From Erigeron canadensis (Eukaryota; Streptophyta; Magnoliopsida; Asterales; Asteraceae): a stretch of DNA of 64,000 nt. The notes below the pieces were generated by a model. That model was not told where the DNA came from and searched no databases. It saw nothing but the letters and a program-made list of their open reading frames with translations. The position numbers and the translations under genes are program-made. The DNA lies in contig NC_057765.1 of the NCBI RefSeq assembly GCF_010389155.1, positions 44,783,559 through 44,847,558 of the forward strand, in the 5' to 3' direction. Shown piece after piece: positions 38,896 to 51,301 of the stretch (its first letter is position 1; each line of letters opens with the position of its first letter).

Positions 38896-40597
38896 ATGGA
38901 GGAGTCAGCACAAAGAAAAGAAAGACTAAAAGCCATGCGTATGGAAGCTTCACGCGGGGCAGCAACTCATAATGGTGGGAGTGATCATTCAGCTGTTAGT
39001 CTATCCAATCCTCTTGTTGAATCCACAGCCAACTCCAACACTCAGGGGCACACGTTTGCTCAGAGCTTTAACTATTACACGGACCCAATGGCAGCGTATT
39101 CTGGGAACAAGCAGAGTAGCAAGGTCAGCCCTCAGATATCACAAGACTATTCATCAACACCTCAAAGTAATGCTATATACTAATCATTAAATTTTTATTT
39201 TATAACATGTGTGCCATCTCGCGTGTTCTGTATGCCTCTATATATTTTCATAATTTATCATTCTTTTTGCCTAAGTTAATTAACAAACGGTGGTCGTTTT
39301 TACCTGTGTAAAATTTTTCTTTTTGCATGGAAACAGGAAGTTATTGAATCTATATTTGGTTAATAATAAGATAGATTAGAGGCATTAGAATTAAGAAGTT
39401 CTCAGTAATTGATTATTCTGACAAAACATGTAGAGAAAGTTTGAGCTTGTAGGATGATTAGATTGGTTTTTTCACTTTTAAAGCAATTGGAAAGACATAA
39501 CTTCTGAATGTTTTTGGAAAGAGTATTATGAGTTGATAACGTTCATGCTATATACAGTAGGTTGCAGCATGCATTTCAACTTGCTTTAGTGTGTCGATAA
39601 GATTACAAATTTAATCTTTTTCATTAATATTCTTTGTATAAAATGATTTAGGAGATTTAATATTATTCGACTCATCTCGCCTTTTTCTTTTATTTGTTTA
39701 CACTCATGTTTCTCATTGTTAATTACAACTGGGAGGATTTGGCAGGCAGTTAATTGCTTTCCTGACTGATATACAAACTTATCTATTGGTTCTACAGGGC
39801 CCTGGACCAATGAAATGTATCCCTTACCTTCTTTCCAACCCCATATAAACCACCCGCCACGTCCACAAATGCAGCAACCCCATGGACAGTATGTGAACCC
39901 GAGCTATGCTTATACATCCAACAGACCACAAAGCGGTAATTTCCCCAACCCAAACATTGATTATCAAAATATGAGTTGGAACAGAAATAGTCCTCGCCCT
40001 GGAAGTTACGATGGTCCAGGAAGTGTCGGCTACCCTAGTCCGCAATCCCACTTTACCAGTGGTCCAGCCCATGGTTCAGGACAAGGTGGCTACCCTAGTC
40101 CCCGCTTCACCAACAGCCCAGGTAATGGTTCAGGACAAGGCTACCGGATGCCTGCACCTCAATTCAGGAATAGTTCCCACTATGGCCCTGGTCAAGGAGG
40201 GTACCCCACTAGTTCTAATCAAGGCAGAGGTCAGTGGCGCGGAAATAACATGAGCCAGGATCCAAGTTATGGGAGAGGTAAGGGTCAGTGGTCAGGACCG
40301 CGTGGAGGACGAGGACGGGGCCGGGGAAGGGGTGGAGCCCATGATCATGTGTCAGCAGAAGATGAGCCTGGTCTTTTCTTCCACAAGTCAATGGTGGAAG
40401 ACCCATGGAAGTCTCTAGAACCTGTAGTTTGGAAGTCACAGAAGCAGCAATGGTTCCCACATTCTGTTAATTCAAAGAAACCTAGAGTTTCAGAACCTCC
40501 AAGACAGCAGCAGCAATCTAGTTCTCAACCTAGCCTTGCAGAAATGTTGGCTGCATCATTTAACGAAGCAACAAATGATGGATCCAATAAGGAATGA
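38896..40597 (+). CDS. SIC: SICKLE-like proline-rich protein
   Basis: Two coding exons, 38896-39166 and 39798-40597, total 1071 bp (356 aa). The start MEESAQRKERLKAMRMEA, the motif FNYYTDPMAAYSGNK and the C-terminal block VEDPWKSLEPVVWK match what I recall of plant SICKLE (At4g24500). That protein is nuclear and linked to miRNA biogenesis and to intron/lariat RNA turnover. The middle is low-complexity, with repeats of the form GxGQGGYPSP. An RGG-type box (RGGRGRGRGRGG) at about residues 255-266 suggests RNA binding. A further in-frame ATG at 38878 lies in the presumed 5' UTR exon and is less likely, because MEES is the family start. Confidence 0.82.
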
Positions 40598-41522
40598 GTA
40601 TTATAGGGTTGTGAAAAGGTATTTTTTTTCTTTCCTTTTGTATGAATTTGTTTATCAAAATTTGATGTGATCCTATCGGTTCAATATGGCTTAACTTTGT
40701 ACCATCTTTATAGTTTTAGGTTTTGCTATTTAGGAACAAAGATGGTTTAGCTGAGATTCTGTATAAAGCTTATCATTATGCAAGCTTACTTCGTTGTCCT
40801 GTTTCACTCTAAACTCGAGTTTTATACTTGGTAAAATTTTAAAGAATTTTGGTCAGAAGTAACATGAACAAGTAAAAACTAAAAACCTCTCATTAATATG
40901 TAGAGTATTCTAATATATTTAGTTTTTATTATTAAGTAAAGAATTTTGGTCAGAAGTAATCTGAACATTTTTTTTCCCGCACAAACACATCACTTGTACT
41001 TTTCTTTTACATCATCTCCACCAGAATAATCCCAGACCTCACTTGTTCAGTTGTCCGTGTAAGTGGAACAAAATCTTACTTTACCCTCCGATGTCGAGTG
41101 CCATTTAGACCACGACGACACCAGATGACCTTGGTTCCACAAGTCTTTTGGCAAGGCAATGACCTCCAACTCCATGTCGTCGCGAGTCAAGGACATAAAC
41201 GAGGCCCAGCAGCTCACCATATGTTTTAAGAATATTTATTTCAAAGCCCGCCCCCTTATTTTCATGATAAATGTACAAACAATTTATGCATCTTAAACAC
41301 AGCCTTAAGAGCTGTATTTAGCAAACCCTGTAAAGGGAAATACTATCAAATCAAATAAAATGTGATTTGAAAGTTGTATAACTTCCAAAAAAAACCCCAA
41401 TAATCACCATTTAAATTTCCAATATGATTATCTAATCAAAATAACCACCATCAAAATTCTAACACAAATCATAAAAATCATAATAAAGATAAGAAAATAA
41501 CCAAATTTTACTACTACTATAA
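40598..41522. other. Convergent 3' region between SICKLE-like and FLA genes
   Basis: It should hold both 3' UTRs. A short direct repeat, AAAGAATTTTGGTCAGAAGTAA, occurs at 40842 and 40938. The stretch 41020-41220 is slightly GC-richer but shows no open conserved frame. Confidence 0.45.
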
Positions 41523-42812
41523 CTAAGCAACAATAAATGACATAATGCCAGAAAATGATAATGTAACTAGAGCTACCAACAGCATTGAGGCTTTGTTACC
41601 CTTGTATGCCTCACTCGCATTGCTGGTTCCCATATCTGCAGCCGGGCCATCCGCCGGAGCAAGACCACTACTCGGAGATGATGAGACTGATGTAGCTGGA
41701 GGAGCAGGAGGCGAATCCTCTGGTGAAGTATCCGCTTCAGGGGCAGGCGATGAAGCAATCGGTCCAGAAGCAGTACTACTTTCTGGGGCAGGGGCAGGGG
41801 CAGGTGCAGAAACTCTAGATTTGTGAAACAACAATTTTGGAAGAAGAATATTATCGATTCTAAAAACTGATACAGGAATAGAATCAAGAACCATGGTCTC
41901 AAGACGCGTAATGTCAACTCCAGAATCAATAGTAACCGAATCACCATTTGTTTGAACTGTGAAATTGTATAACAAATCACCATGTGTGGCTAATGTATTA
42001 ACCGGTCCATGCTCCATCTTCAAACTAGCTTTAGGAATGTAACTTGAAATACCATGAAACAATAACAACGAAATAAGATCACTATTTGTTACATTGTTTA
42101 AATTTGGTAGCCCATGTGCTTTAAAAGCGGAATCCGTAGGTGCAAACACCGTGAGCCCATTGGGCTGTGCGGTCTCATACACTTTTAAAACACCTGATTC
42201 CACAACCAATCTGGCAAATGTCTTACAACCAGCATTTTCAAAAACGCTGGTTATATTAACATTTGAAGACGGTGAAGTTGTATTTGCACCCAATATACCA
42301 GGTGGAATGATTGGTGAATTAACTTCAACAATGGAAATATTGTAAGGCATTTTCATAACGGATCTGGTATATAAAGATACGAGTTTGGATCCTTGAGCGG
42401 ATGCAAACCCGATCTGACCACCAACCAAATCCGTTATGTTAACATAACCGGTTTCACCAACGGCATTTCCTGTTGTTTGATACAACGTCGTTGATTTTAC
42501 GGTACCCTCTGATATATCCAAAAGTTTATCATAATCAAAATAATCCAATAAAACATGAATACCCAACAAGGTTTTGACAACCGGAAGCGGCTGGTTGGCA
42601 ACGAGTGTTTTCATCGTCGTGTCGTCAAACACAAGGACAGTGATTGTATTTCGAATGTTTATGTCGTCACAAAGTTTTGTTTGGGTCAGGTAGTTGTTAT
42701 ACATGCTGTATTGTGGAAACCGCGACAACATATCGGTAATGTTGAAACCGGAGGATACGGTGGCGATGACGGATAATGTGATGGTGATGATAATGTACTG
42801 TAACGTATTCAT
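41523..42812 (-). CDS. FLA8: Fasciclin-like arabinogalactan protein (FLA8-type)
   Basis: A single-exon gene of 429 aa. An N-terminal signal peptide of about 22 residues (MNTLQYIIITITLSVIATVS) leads into FAS1 domain 1 (to ~residue 170). FAS1 domain 2 runs from about 190 to 330 and includes the H1-like VFAPTDSAF and a later LLLFHGISSYIP segment. Asn-X-Ser/Thr glycosylation sites are frequent. An arabinogalactan region rich in Ala-Pro, Ser-Pro and Thr-Pro follows (SAPAPAPAPESS onward). The C-terminus is hydrophobic after small residues, as expected for GPI anchoring. It would act at the plasma membrane and cell wall in adhesion or signalling. Assignment to FLA8 within the family leans on the neighbourhood with FHA, GRF9 and spastin-like genes. 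Confidence 0.9.
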   Translation of the reverse strand: MNTLQYIIITITLSVIATVSSGFNITDMLSRFPQYSMYNNYLTQTKLCDDINIRNTITVLVFDDTTMKTLVANQPLPVVKTLLGIHVLLDYFDYDKLLDISEGTVKSTTLYQTTGNAVGETGYVNITDLVGGQIGFASAQGSKLVSLYTRSVMKMPYNISIVEVNSPIIPPGILGANTTSPSSNVNITSVFENAGCKTFARLVVESGVLKVYETAQPNGLTVFAPTDSAFKAHGLPNLNNVTNSDLISLLLFHGISSYIPKASLKMEHGPVNTLATHGDLLYNFTVQTNGDSVTIDSGVDITRLETMVLDSIPVSVFRIDNILLPKLLFHKSRVSAPAPAPAPESSTASGPIASSPAPEADTSPEDSPPAPPATSVSSSPSSGLAPADGPAADMGTSNASEAYKGNKASMLLVALVTLSFSGIMSFIVA

Positions 42813-42962
42813 GGTTAGGATTTAGGAAGAAAGTAAAAAAAAAAAAAGGGAAGTTGAGCAGGGAGGGTTTAAGGGAAGGAATAAAGAGGGTTATTAAGAG
42901 GTGACGAATTTGAAGGGTTTTAAAACGTGAATAGGCGAGTATTATGGAAATTTATCAAGAAT

Positions 42963-43185
42963 AAGTAAATACATTTACATGTTTGAATCGGACAAAATCT
43001 TTTATATTATTATTTTGATTTTGATTTGATTTTGATAGTTTCTTTACTTGTTTAATTTAGAACTAAATACATTTACATGTTTGAATCGGACAAAATCTTC
43101 TATATATATATAGAGAGATTATTTTAATTTAATTTGATTTTGATTACTTTTTTACCAAGTTTTTACTTGTTTTATTTTTAGAACT
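42963..43185. repeat. Direct duplication of ~100 bp upstream of the FLA gene
   Basis: TAAATACATTTACATGTTTG followed by AATCGGACAAAATCTT occurs at about 42965 and again at about 43067. Each copy is followed by a (TA)/(TTTGAT)-rich stretch and ACTTGTTTxATTT..AGAAC. The copies differ in microsatellite length. Confidence 0.7.
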
Positions 43186-43886
43186 CTTTACCTTTTACAA
43201 ACATTTTTTCCTTCTATATTTAGCAAATATAAAAAAAGTTATCAGTAATTTATTTAAGTTCCAGTGATCACTAATCTATCACTCCATGTTTTTTTTTTAA
43301 TTGCCTAGTTTTCAATTGAGGCAACATTCGCCACCATTACATGACGATGGCTTAGACGGTGTGGGTAGTCGATTGTTTTAACTTTGATAGACATAAAAAA
43401 AAAAAAAAAAAAAAAACTTCACTAGATTCTGAACGATACAAAATTTAAACTTTTAATAGATTTGACTAGATGATATGTTTATTCTCCATATACGTGCTGT
43501 TTAAACTTTGACCTTAATTATTAACTTCATAAGATTTAACCAAAGGTAATCCATCAAATCAATGGTTTGATAAAATAAATAAATTTGCGCAATTCTTTAA
43601 CACTTCCCATAAATTCCATATGTAATCCCCAACGCTTTATAGATCACTAGAATTTATAATTAATTTAGGGCAGGAAGAAAAAGAAAATTAAAACACGGCT
43701 GAATACGTAAAATTCGATAAAATTGAAATTGTATTCATTTAGAGTTTCTATTCGCAGGAGACAACTCTTTATATGTACTTACATCGCACAACACTCCTAG
43801 TAACTTAATAAAACTTTAAGTAACGTTTTCTTAATTTGTGCAGAACGCCACTGCACGTCCCGAAAACTCTAATTATTCGTTGGTTG
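43186..43886. other. Intergenic between FLA promoter and NLR 3' end
   Basis: AT-rich; contains an A22 run at ~43397 and no gene. The right-hand part may be the 3' UTR of the NLR if its extra 3' exon is used. Confidence 0.45.
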
Positions 43887-44040
43887 TTAATTGTCATTTG
43901 CAGCTACGTACGAACTATAACGTCTGTGCACCTCCTCAGCAGTTCTACTGCTATCACTATTGCTGGGGGGCGTGACAATGAGTGATGGATTATCAATAAT
44001 AAGTCTCAACATCAGCTCAGCTATGTCATCATTCAGCAGT
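43887..44040 (-). CDS. Possible extra 3' exon of the NLR
   Basis: An acceptor, CTTTTCTTTTCTTTTCAAG, lies at 44041. A 154-bp reading frame follows (51 codons including TAA at 43887). It would join in frame to a donor inside the last NLR codons (AGCGG|GTACTG, exon end 44388), replacing the final Tyr and stop. The predicted tail begins LLNDDIAELMLRLIIDNPS and ends in AANDN. Splice motifs, phase and open frame agree, but I recognise no domain in the tail. Confidence 0.4.
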
Positions 44041-44380
44041 CTTGAAAAGAAAAGAAAAAGAATATAATATTAGAAACATCCCAATAAATCCGTAGCTAGC
44101 TAGCTAGCTATTTGAACTACAAATCAAAACTTTTTTTTTTTTCTTCTAAAAAAGTAAAAACATAAAGGTGAGTTTTAAGGCCTTGATTATCTGTAGTAAC
44201 AGTCAACGGCTTACATGCCTGCCTCAAAATTTTTATGCTAATTTCTGATTATCTGTAGTACGAAGACAATGTTATTTTAAGATAGCATGTAAAATATAAT
44301 GAAAACAAACTCAAATCTGTTACTTATGCATATCGATAATAAAAGTAAGAAAACATGGTAATGAATAAATATAGAAATGA

Positions 44381-47300
44381 TCAGTACCCGCTTGAGATGG
44401 CGATGTAGGGGATGTGAGAGATGAGGGGCCAGTAGTGGGAGCCTCTCCCGGTACTCCTTTCTTTCAACTTTGGGCAATCAGAAATTACCAATCTCAAAAG
44501 TGAAGGCAACAACATTTTTGGTAGTTGTTTCAACTTTGGGCATGTGTGAATTAAGAGATGTTGCAGGGAGGTGAGGTGTTCTAGTCCTGCCGAAAGTGAT
44601 TCCAGTTTCTCAAATTCAGATATATGAAGAAAAGGAAGAGATGAAGGAAGAAGATCTGACAATTGACTAAAATTAGCCACTTGTTCTCCAACTAACTTCA
44701 GTTCCACAAGGGAAGTCGGAAAACTCTGAGGACCCCACTCCGAGACGGGCTTCTTCAACCCCCCTATTACAAGGGTATGCAGTTTCGGAGGCCAAAGCCC
44801 ACGAGGAAAAGAGGCATCCATACCTGGACAATTTGTGATTTCCAGACGTTTTAAGGAGGCGATATTGGACAGCTGGAGGTCAGGAAATGATTCTATAATG
44901 CCACAATCATGTATCATCAGCTTGGTGAGGTGAATGGAGGAACTAAAGTTAATGATCGATTTTAGATCTGGCCATCTTATAATTTCTACCACTTCAACAA
45001 CTGGCATGTTTGTAGTGTAAAAACTTTGTCCCAGTTTGTTACCGTCGGTTATTTCAAGTGACTTAAGCTTTTGCCCTCCTGTTTTTGTTGTGAAAGAGAC
45101 ATGTGTAATTGAGCTACAATGATCGATTTTTAAACTCTCAATACTATCAGGGAAAATGCAACGCTCCATACTCGAACATGACCATACCTCCAACGTCTTA
45201 ATAGATGTTATGATGTTGTTGTTTCCAAAACTATCCTCTTCTTTTTCTCCTAAACTCACTAAACTATCACACCATAATATTTTCAAGCTCCTTAATTTCA
45301 CAAGAACCTTACTTGCCACTGCTTCTGATTCCCACAGGTATCTTATTTCATCACACCCTTGGATAGTTAATTCTTCAACAGCCCCAAGATGTTCTATAAC
45401 ACCTCTCCATGCCTCATTAGTAAGCCCTGAAATTTTGACTAATTTCAACTTCGTGATTAGTGAAGCTTTCTGAACCAGACTTCTCAACACATTATCATGA
45501 CATCTATCAATCTTCAAAAATCTTAGTGAAGGGAGTGCTTCAACTGACACGTCAAGCAACTTGGGGCACTTTTCTATTTTAAGCTTTTGAAGGCATGGAA
45601 ACACTGAACCTACAACCCCACTGTTGGTTGACCATGACTCCAAACTCGCCATATCTTCAAAACTTAGACTTTCAAGGGAAGGGAATGCAACGCCAGTAGT
45701 CCCAAGTAACTCTAAACCTATGACTTTAACCTCAACCATGCCTACAATTAACAGCTCTTTAAGTGAAGGTAGCTGCCCAAGTGGCGGTAGAGATGTACAT
45801 TTTCCACAACAATGTAAGGACACATGAATCAACTCACGAAATGAGGGATTCCCAACCCATTTTGGGAACTCTGATCCTCCATATGAAACAATTTTCAGGC
45901 TTTTCAACTTATCACTATGAGGAATCAGCTCACCAAGGACCTCCTTTTCAAGTGTTTCATTTCGAGGACCACTAAACACTTCATTCCATTCCAACTCTAA
46001 TTCTGTAAGCTTTTTTTGCAATAAGTTTGCATCCCTTGCGTTGACTGCGTTTGTAACTTTCTCCAGCCCCTTTATGGATGTTTTCCCATGGAGATTCTTT
46101 AATTATTTAAGCTCATTTATTGCAAAGCCATCATTCCCTTCAATAATGATCTTGGTGAGAGTTTGTAGGTTTTTCAAGCCACCAATTCCTAAGGGCATCT
46201 TCTTTATGAGCCAAGTATCCCCAGCATCAAAATGCCTTAAATTATTAAGCCTTAAGAAGCTTTTAGGTAGCTTATATAAATACAAGCAACCAAAAACAAT
46301 CAAAGTCTGTAAATTAATAAGATTTCCAACATTTTCAGGCAACTCTCTGATTTCCGTATGAGATAAATTAAGATATCGTAAATGCTTCAAACTACCAATG
46401 AACTCTACCTCTTTTATATTAGAATGACTTAAAGAAAGCACCCTTAAGAGCGTTAACCCAGGAAGCAAGTCAATCAAAATCTTATTAGATAAGTGGAAGG
46501 CGCCCCTACTTTGTCTCGCCCCAGACACCACAAAGAATGTTCTCAAACTTTTAGCCCTTTTGAATGCCTCAAACTTCTGGTAACCAATATATTCCTCACG
46601 AATAAATGACATATGGCGGTATTTTGCCAAAGTTTCATTTTCCATTCCTCTTTGATTGTCAAACCTTATGAAAAACTCTCCAGCAACAAAAGTAGCCAAG
46701 TCATTCATGAGGTCATGCATCACAAACAACGATTCATCATTAGGGTCCTGTTGAAAGAACGACCTTGATAACAAGAGCTGAAAATATTCATTACCCAAGC
46801 GTTCTGGTGACTTGCTACCTGCAGGTGAATGCTTCAAATATCCTTCTGCCATCCATAATAGAACCAACTTTTCCTTGTCAAAGACAAAGTCCTTAGGAAA
46901 CAAGGAGCAGTATGCAAACAACTGCTTCAAATATGCTGGGAGATCATGGTAACTTAGCCTAAGGGCTGGAACAATTTCATCAACGCTTTCTAAATCCCAG
47001 ATCTCGCTATTCAACACATCATTCCACTCTTCTTCATTTGTTTTTGTCCTTAATAACCTACCCATAGCTTTTAATGCCAGAGGCAAACCACCACATTTTT
47101 TCACAATGCCTTCACCTAGTGGTTTGAGTCCCGGATATAAATCAAAGGTATGTACACCTAATGCATGTTCAACAAATAAAGACACAGCATGATCATGTGA
47201 CAAACTTCTAAGATGGTCTAGACGGTCAAAACCTAGCTTTCTAAGCAGGCTCTCTTTACGAGTCGTAATGATAATTTTACTTCCTAGAGCCCCTGAATGA

Positions 47301-48199
47301 AATGGGCGAACAAGGTTCTCCCATTCATCATAGCTTTCACTCCACACATCATCAAATACTAGTAGAAACCGTTTATCCTTAAGTTGCTCTCTAAGATCCA
47401 TTTGAAGCTCATTTAAATCTTCAAACTTCCTATCTTCCCCAGTCACAGATCGAAATATCGTTTCGCTTATCTTAAACACATCAAACTCATCAGAAACACA
47501 AACCCACGACTTGAGTTCAAAGTGATCATTCACACGTGTTTCGTTATACAAAAGTCTAGCTAGAGTAGTCTTACCTACCCCACCCAAACCAACTAATGGT
47601 ACAACACTAAACTTCACCTCACGTGGCTCATCTACCAACAACTTAAGGAGCAATTTCTCTTTATCCTCTTCTCTTCCAATAATGGTAGAGGCTTCTGCTA
47701 AACTAGTCTGGATTCTATTACTCTTAGTTTTGGGCTTCTCATCTTTCACCAATATCAAACCTAGATCAGACTTTCTGTTTTCTAGCTGTTGTAACTTAGT
47801 GTTTATAATATCTAGCTTGTGATGCAATCTATTACTAAGTGACAAACTAGCGCAACAAGCTGGAGTTATGAGCTTCTTTACCTTGGTGGAGATTGAGCTT
47901 GAAGATTCATGTGTCGTCATCATCTCCTGATGCCTAGCTTCGGTTGCCAAACCATCTAGCACATCGTCGATGTCATAGGCCACATGTTGGAAGCTGTCGA
48001 GCCAGATTTTAACAGCTTCATCGGCTATTTCCTTGCGAGAAGCATCGTTAAGAAGAGCTTGGATCTCGGTCAACGTGGCCTTTAGTCTGCCAAGCTCCGA
48101 ATGAATTCCTTTCGACCGAGCAAGTTTCTTCAAGGCCTCATCGGCAAGCTTCTCAAAAAGAACATTGAGAATGGTAGAGGCAATGATTTCAGCAGCCAT
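44381..48199 (-). CDS. CC-NB-LRR (RPP13-like 1/I2 type) immune receptor split by one in-frame stop
   Basis: An intronless frame from the ATG at 48199 encodes 698 residues and stops at TAA 46103-46105. The same frame then stays open from 46102 to the stop at 44381, so the uninterrupted protein would be about 1272 residues. The CC domain holds YDIDDVLDGLATEA (~residues 75-88). The NB-ARC is complete: P-loop GLGGVGKTT (~204-212), kinase 2 FLLVFDDVW, RNBS-B GSKIIITTR, GLPL CGGLPLALK, RNBS-D CSLFPKDF and MHD VMHDLMNDLA. LRRs start near residue 570, before the stop, and fill the rest. The family senses pathogen effectors and triggers cell death. As read, only CC-NB-ARC plus a few LRRs is translated. 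The stop may be a true null allele or a sequence error. Confidence 0.9.
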
Positions 48200-48660
48200 C
48201 TTAAAGTTAAATAAATGTAATAATGATTTAATTATAAGATGAGTACGTAGTAGTAGTAGTAGCTACTTGTGTACATAAACAAACTACCTCAACCTTATTT
48301 TATACTTGATTCTAATTAACAATCGTCTTGGTCAATTTTTGTAATGTAATACATATATAGATTCTTTTCTATATTTCTACAATGGCGGCCACTGAATTAT
48401 GTATGAACTAAAATAAAAGGCACCATCCTATCTAAAGTTTTAGTACGTAACAAGTGGTGATATAATTACGTACATTACATTATATATTTCAATTTTAGTT
48501 TTTATATTAATTAAAGACAAACTTATATTTGAATAATGAATTCTGCCTTTCATAGATTAGTTCATCATTCATGAACCTAGCTCGTTTCCAATCTGTTGAA
48601 TAATTATCTAAGAGACACATCTTTTTTATAATAAAAATTATACGTAGTATTTTCTTATAA

Positions 48661-49990
48661 TCTATACTAAAAAAAATACCTTTATGTTAAAAAGTTAATA
48701 TTTTTTGGACATATAAAATCAGCATTTTACCCTTATTAATTAACTTACACTTATTCCATCTTTAATCTGTATTAAAACAAAACCCTTAATTTAAAATTGA
48801 AAAGATATGGGTCATTGATTAAGTTTTAACTTTTATTTTCCACCATTAAATTCTCTTGTTGACATCATCATTGACCAAAGAATTGATCAATAACATTTTT
48901 AGTCCTCATACTTTACTTTTATACAAATAAATCATTTTAATATAATTCATTTCAATTTAGTAAATGGCCTAACACTTAATAACTTTATTAACCAAATTTT
49001 TATAATAATAATACTCCTTATTCTTTAATGTTATAACTTATATTATTTCATGTATACAAAGCTTTATATATTGTATATTTATATTTCTAATGTCTTTAAC
49101 TTTTATTTTTCAGCATTAGATTCTCTTGATAACATTATCATTGATAAAAGAATTTGTCAATAACATTTTTAGTCCTCATACTTTACTTCTATACAAATAA
49201 ATCAATTTAATATAACTCATTTTAATTTAGTAAATGGCCTAATTGAATAACACTCAATAACTTTATTAACCAAAATTTTATAATAATACTACTCCTTATT
49301 CTTTAATGTTATAACTTATATATTTTCATGTATGCAAAGTTTTATATATTGTATATTTGTATTTCTAATGTTGCTAAACTGAATATTTGACAAAATATAA
49401 ATTATAAATGGGTTGATAAATTGAATATGATATTTAAGTTTTGATGTTAAATTTACGATATATCTATTTATTTTTGATAATCTATATCATTTACTTCACT
49501 CGGTAAAGAATCTTAGTTGTATGATTTTTTAAAAATCTTTTGTTAGTGTTTAATTATAATAAAACATTAAACTTTATATTGTTACGATCGAGATATTTCA
49601 ATTATATTGTCTTTCCATTAATAACGTTTTATTTCAGCGACGTTATAAATATTTTTCAAAAACTTTATATTACATGGTTTTTTGATGTGATTGCTAAGTA
49701 CATGGATTAAAATAACACCTTTGGTACCCTTGATAAGAGTAAAGGTATAGTTATAACTTAGTGTTAATAAAAATATCTCTTTCATATTTCATGTATATAT
49801 TTTAGTTTTATGGTTGAAAACATTATTAACATTTTTCCTTAACAATGAATATGATATATTGATATTAAAATTATAGTTCAAAAGTTTGTAAATATTTATT
49901 TAGATGTTCATAGTTTTCAGATTTTAAAAAGTTTTTAATTTTTAAAAAAAAAATGTACAAATTCCACGTGTTACGTGGGTAATAAGCTAG
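48661..49990 (+). mobile_element. Helitron-like element with confirmed empty site
   Basis: It begins TCTATACTAAAAAAAATACC and ends CACGTGTTACGTGGGTAATA followed by AGCTAG, with a CCACG/CGTGG hairpin ~10 nt before CTAG. It lies between A and T, as Helitrons do. The paralogous stretch in unit 2 of the tandem duplication reads CTTATAATTAT without it. A second Helitron-like end (GCGTGGGTACCATACTCG, ~50140) follows, so this may be nested in, or fused to, another. No Rep/helicase gene. Confidence 0.6.
48826..49372. repeat. Internal ~270-bp direct duplication inside the Helitron-like element
   Basis: Two head-to-tail copies (about 48826-49097 and 49098-49372) share AACATTTTTAGTCCTCATAC, AATTTAGTAAATGGCCTAA, CTCCTTATTCTTTAATGTTA and ATATATTGTATATTT. 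They differ by scattered substitutions and short indels. Confidence 0.8.
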
Positions 49991-50149
49991 TTATCTTCTA
50001 AAAGATATTCACTACTATTTTATATTAAATATCTTTACATCAAATACCTACACCACTTGACGCATCTGTCGTCGCCGTTGTCACCATCCATCGATACCAC
50101 CACATCAATGTCACTGTCATTGCTGTCGCATTGCGTGGGTACCATACTC

Positions 50150-50157
50150 GTTATTAA

Positions 50158-50220
<63 letters not shown>

Positions 50221-50417
50221 ACATCAATTATGTATTATTTATTATTATTATCTAACAAACTAATTCATTCCATATATTATTACTATTATTATTATTATTT
50301 ATATTATATAAAACAACATTTTTATTAAATTTTTATAGAAGTTTCAAGAAATTAGTGGGGAGTTGCGATACTATCTGAGTTTTCACACTGCGATAGTGCG
50401 ATACTACAAGAAATTAC

Positions 50418-50476
<59 letters not shown>
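50150..50476. repeat. (ATT)n microsatellites
   Basis: A near-perfect (ATT)n run covers about 50154-50216. Shorter ATT runs lie at ~50240 and ~50285, and another long run at ~50417-50475. Unit 2 of the duplication has a much shorter version near 51905, so the expansion is specific to unit 1. Confidence 0.9.
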
Positions 50477-50478
<2 letters not shown>

Positions 50479-50619
50479 TGTTATTATTTTATAAAAATAA
50501 CACTTAACCGAAGGTTGAAGGATTGAATTTGTGCAATAACATTTTTTTTTCTTTTATCTATCGATTTTGATACATAACATGAATTATGTATGTGATTATG
50601 AATGTCAATGTGTATGACC

Positions 50620-51301
50620 TAGGGGCGTTTATCAAACCGTCAAACCGTGAAAACCGAATCAAACCGAATTATTTGGATTGGTTTAGTCAGATTGAGTTCT
50701 TCTGGTCCGACGATTTAAATTTTGAAAAACCGGGTTCTTTGGTCTGGTTACGGTTTGAGCAAAGTGTTAACCGTAAAAAACCGGACCAGACCAAAAATAT
50801 ATATGTATAGATACACTAATTTATATATATAAACATACTTTTGCTTTCATATTTTCTTATTTTCACTTTATCCTTCTATCTTTTTAGCTTCATTCATTCA
50901 TTCATTATGTTTCCACTCAAAGATCAAAATATTAAGCCTTGAGTCCTCCATCAACTTTAATATTTCATATATATTTTGTAAGTATAAAACACAAGGTATT
51001 TGTAACTTTATCACTGTTTTTATTAATATTAAGATTATAGAGTTCTTAACTTCTATATGTATGATAAAAAAAAATTGAAAAAAAAATTATTGATACGAAA
51101 AAATGTATAATTTATTTGGAGATCGAAAATAGATTTTGAAACCGTCAAACCGGGCAAACCAGACCGATTTATATGGTTTGGTTTAGTCTGGTTAAACAAC
51201 ATACTTGATCTAATTTGGTTTAATATATGTTGAAACCGGAAATACCGGTTTGGTTCAAGATTTAGTCAAAAGAGGACCGAACCGGACCACGAATGCCCCT
51301 A
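50620..51301. mobile_element. Non-autonomous hAT element, 682 bp, 8-bp TSD
   Basis: The ends TAGGGGCGTT and AATGCCCCTA form 10-bp inverted repeats with one mismatch. The 8-bp duplication GTATGACC flanks it perfectly (50612-50619 and 51302-51309). Unit 2 of the tandem duplication shows the empty site (GATTGACCCAGCCC near 52065). Subterminal AAACCGnnnAACC / CCGGTTT motifs are abundant on both sides. No transposase. Confidence 0.88.

Noticed and set aside
41545..41826. Forward and reverse frames overlapping the FLA gene
   Set aside because: Shadows of the Ala/Pro-rich coding region.
50150..50476. (ATT)n tracts as a CRISPR-like or satellite array
   Set aside because: Plain trinucleotide microsatellites without spacers; CRISPR arrays are not expected in plant nuclear DNA.
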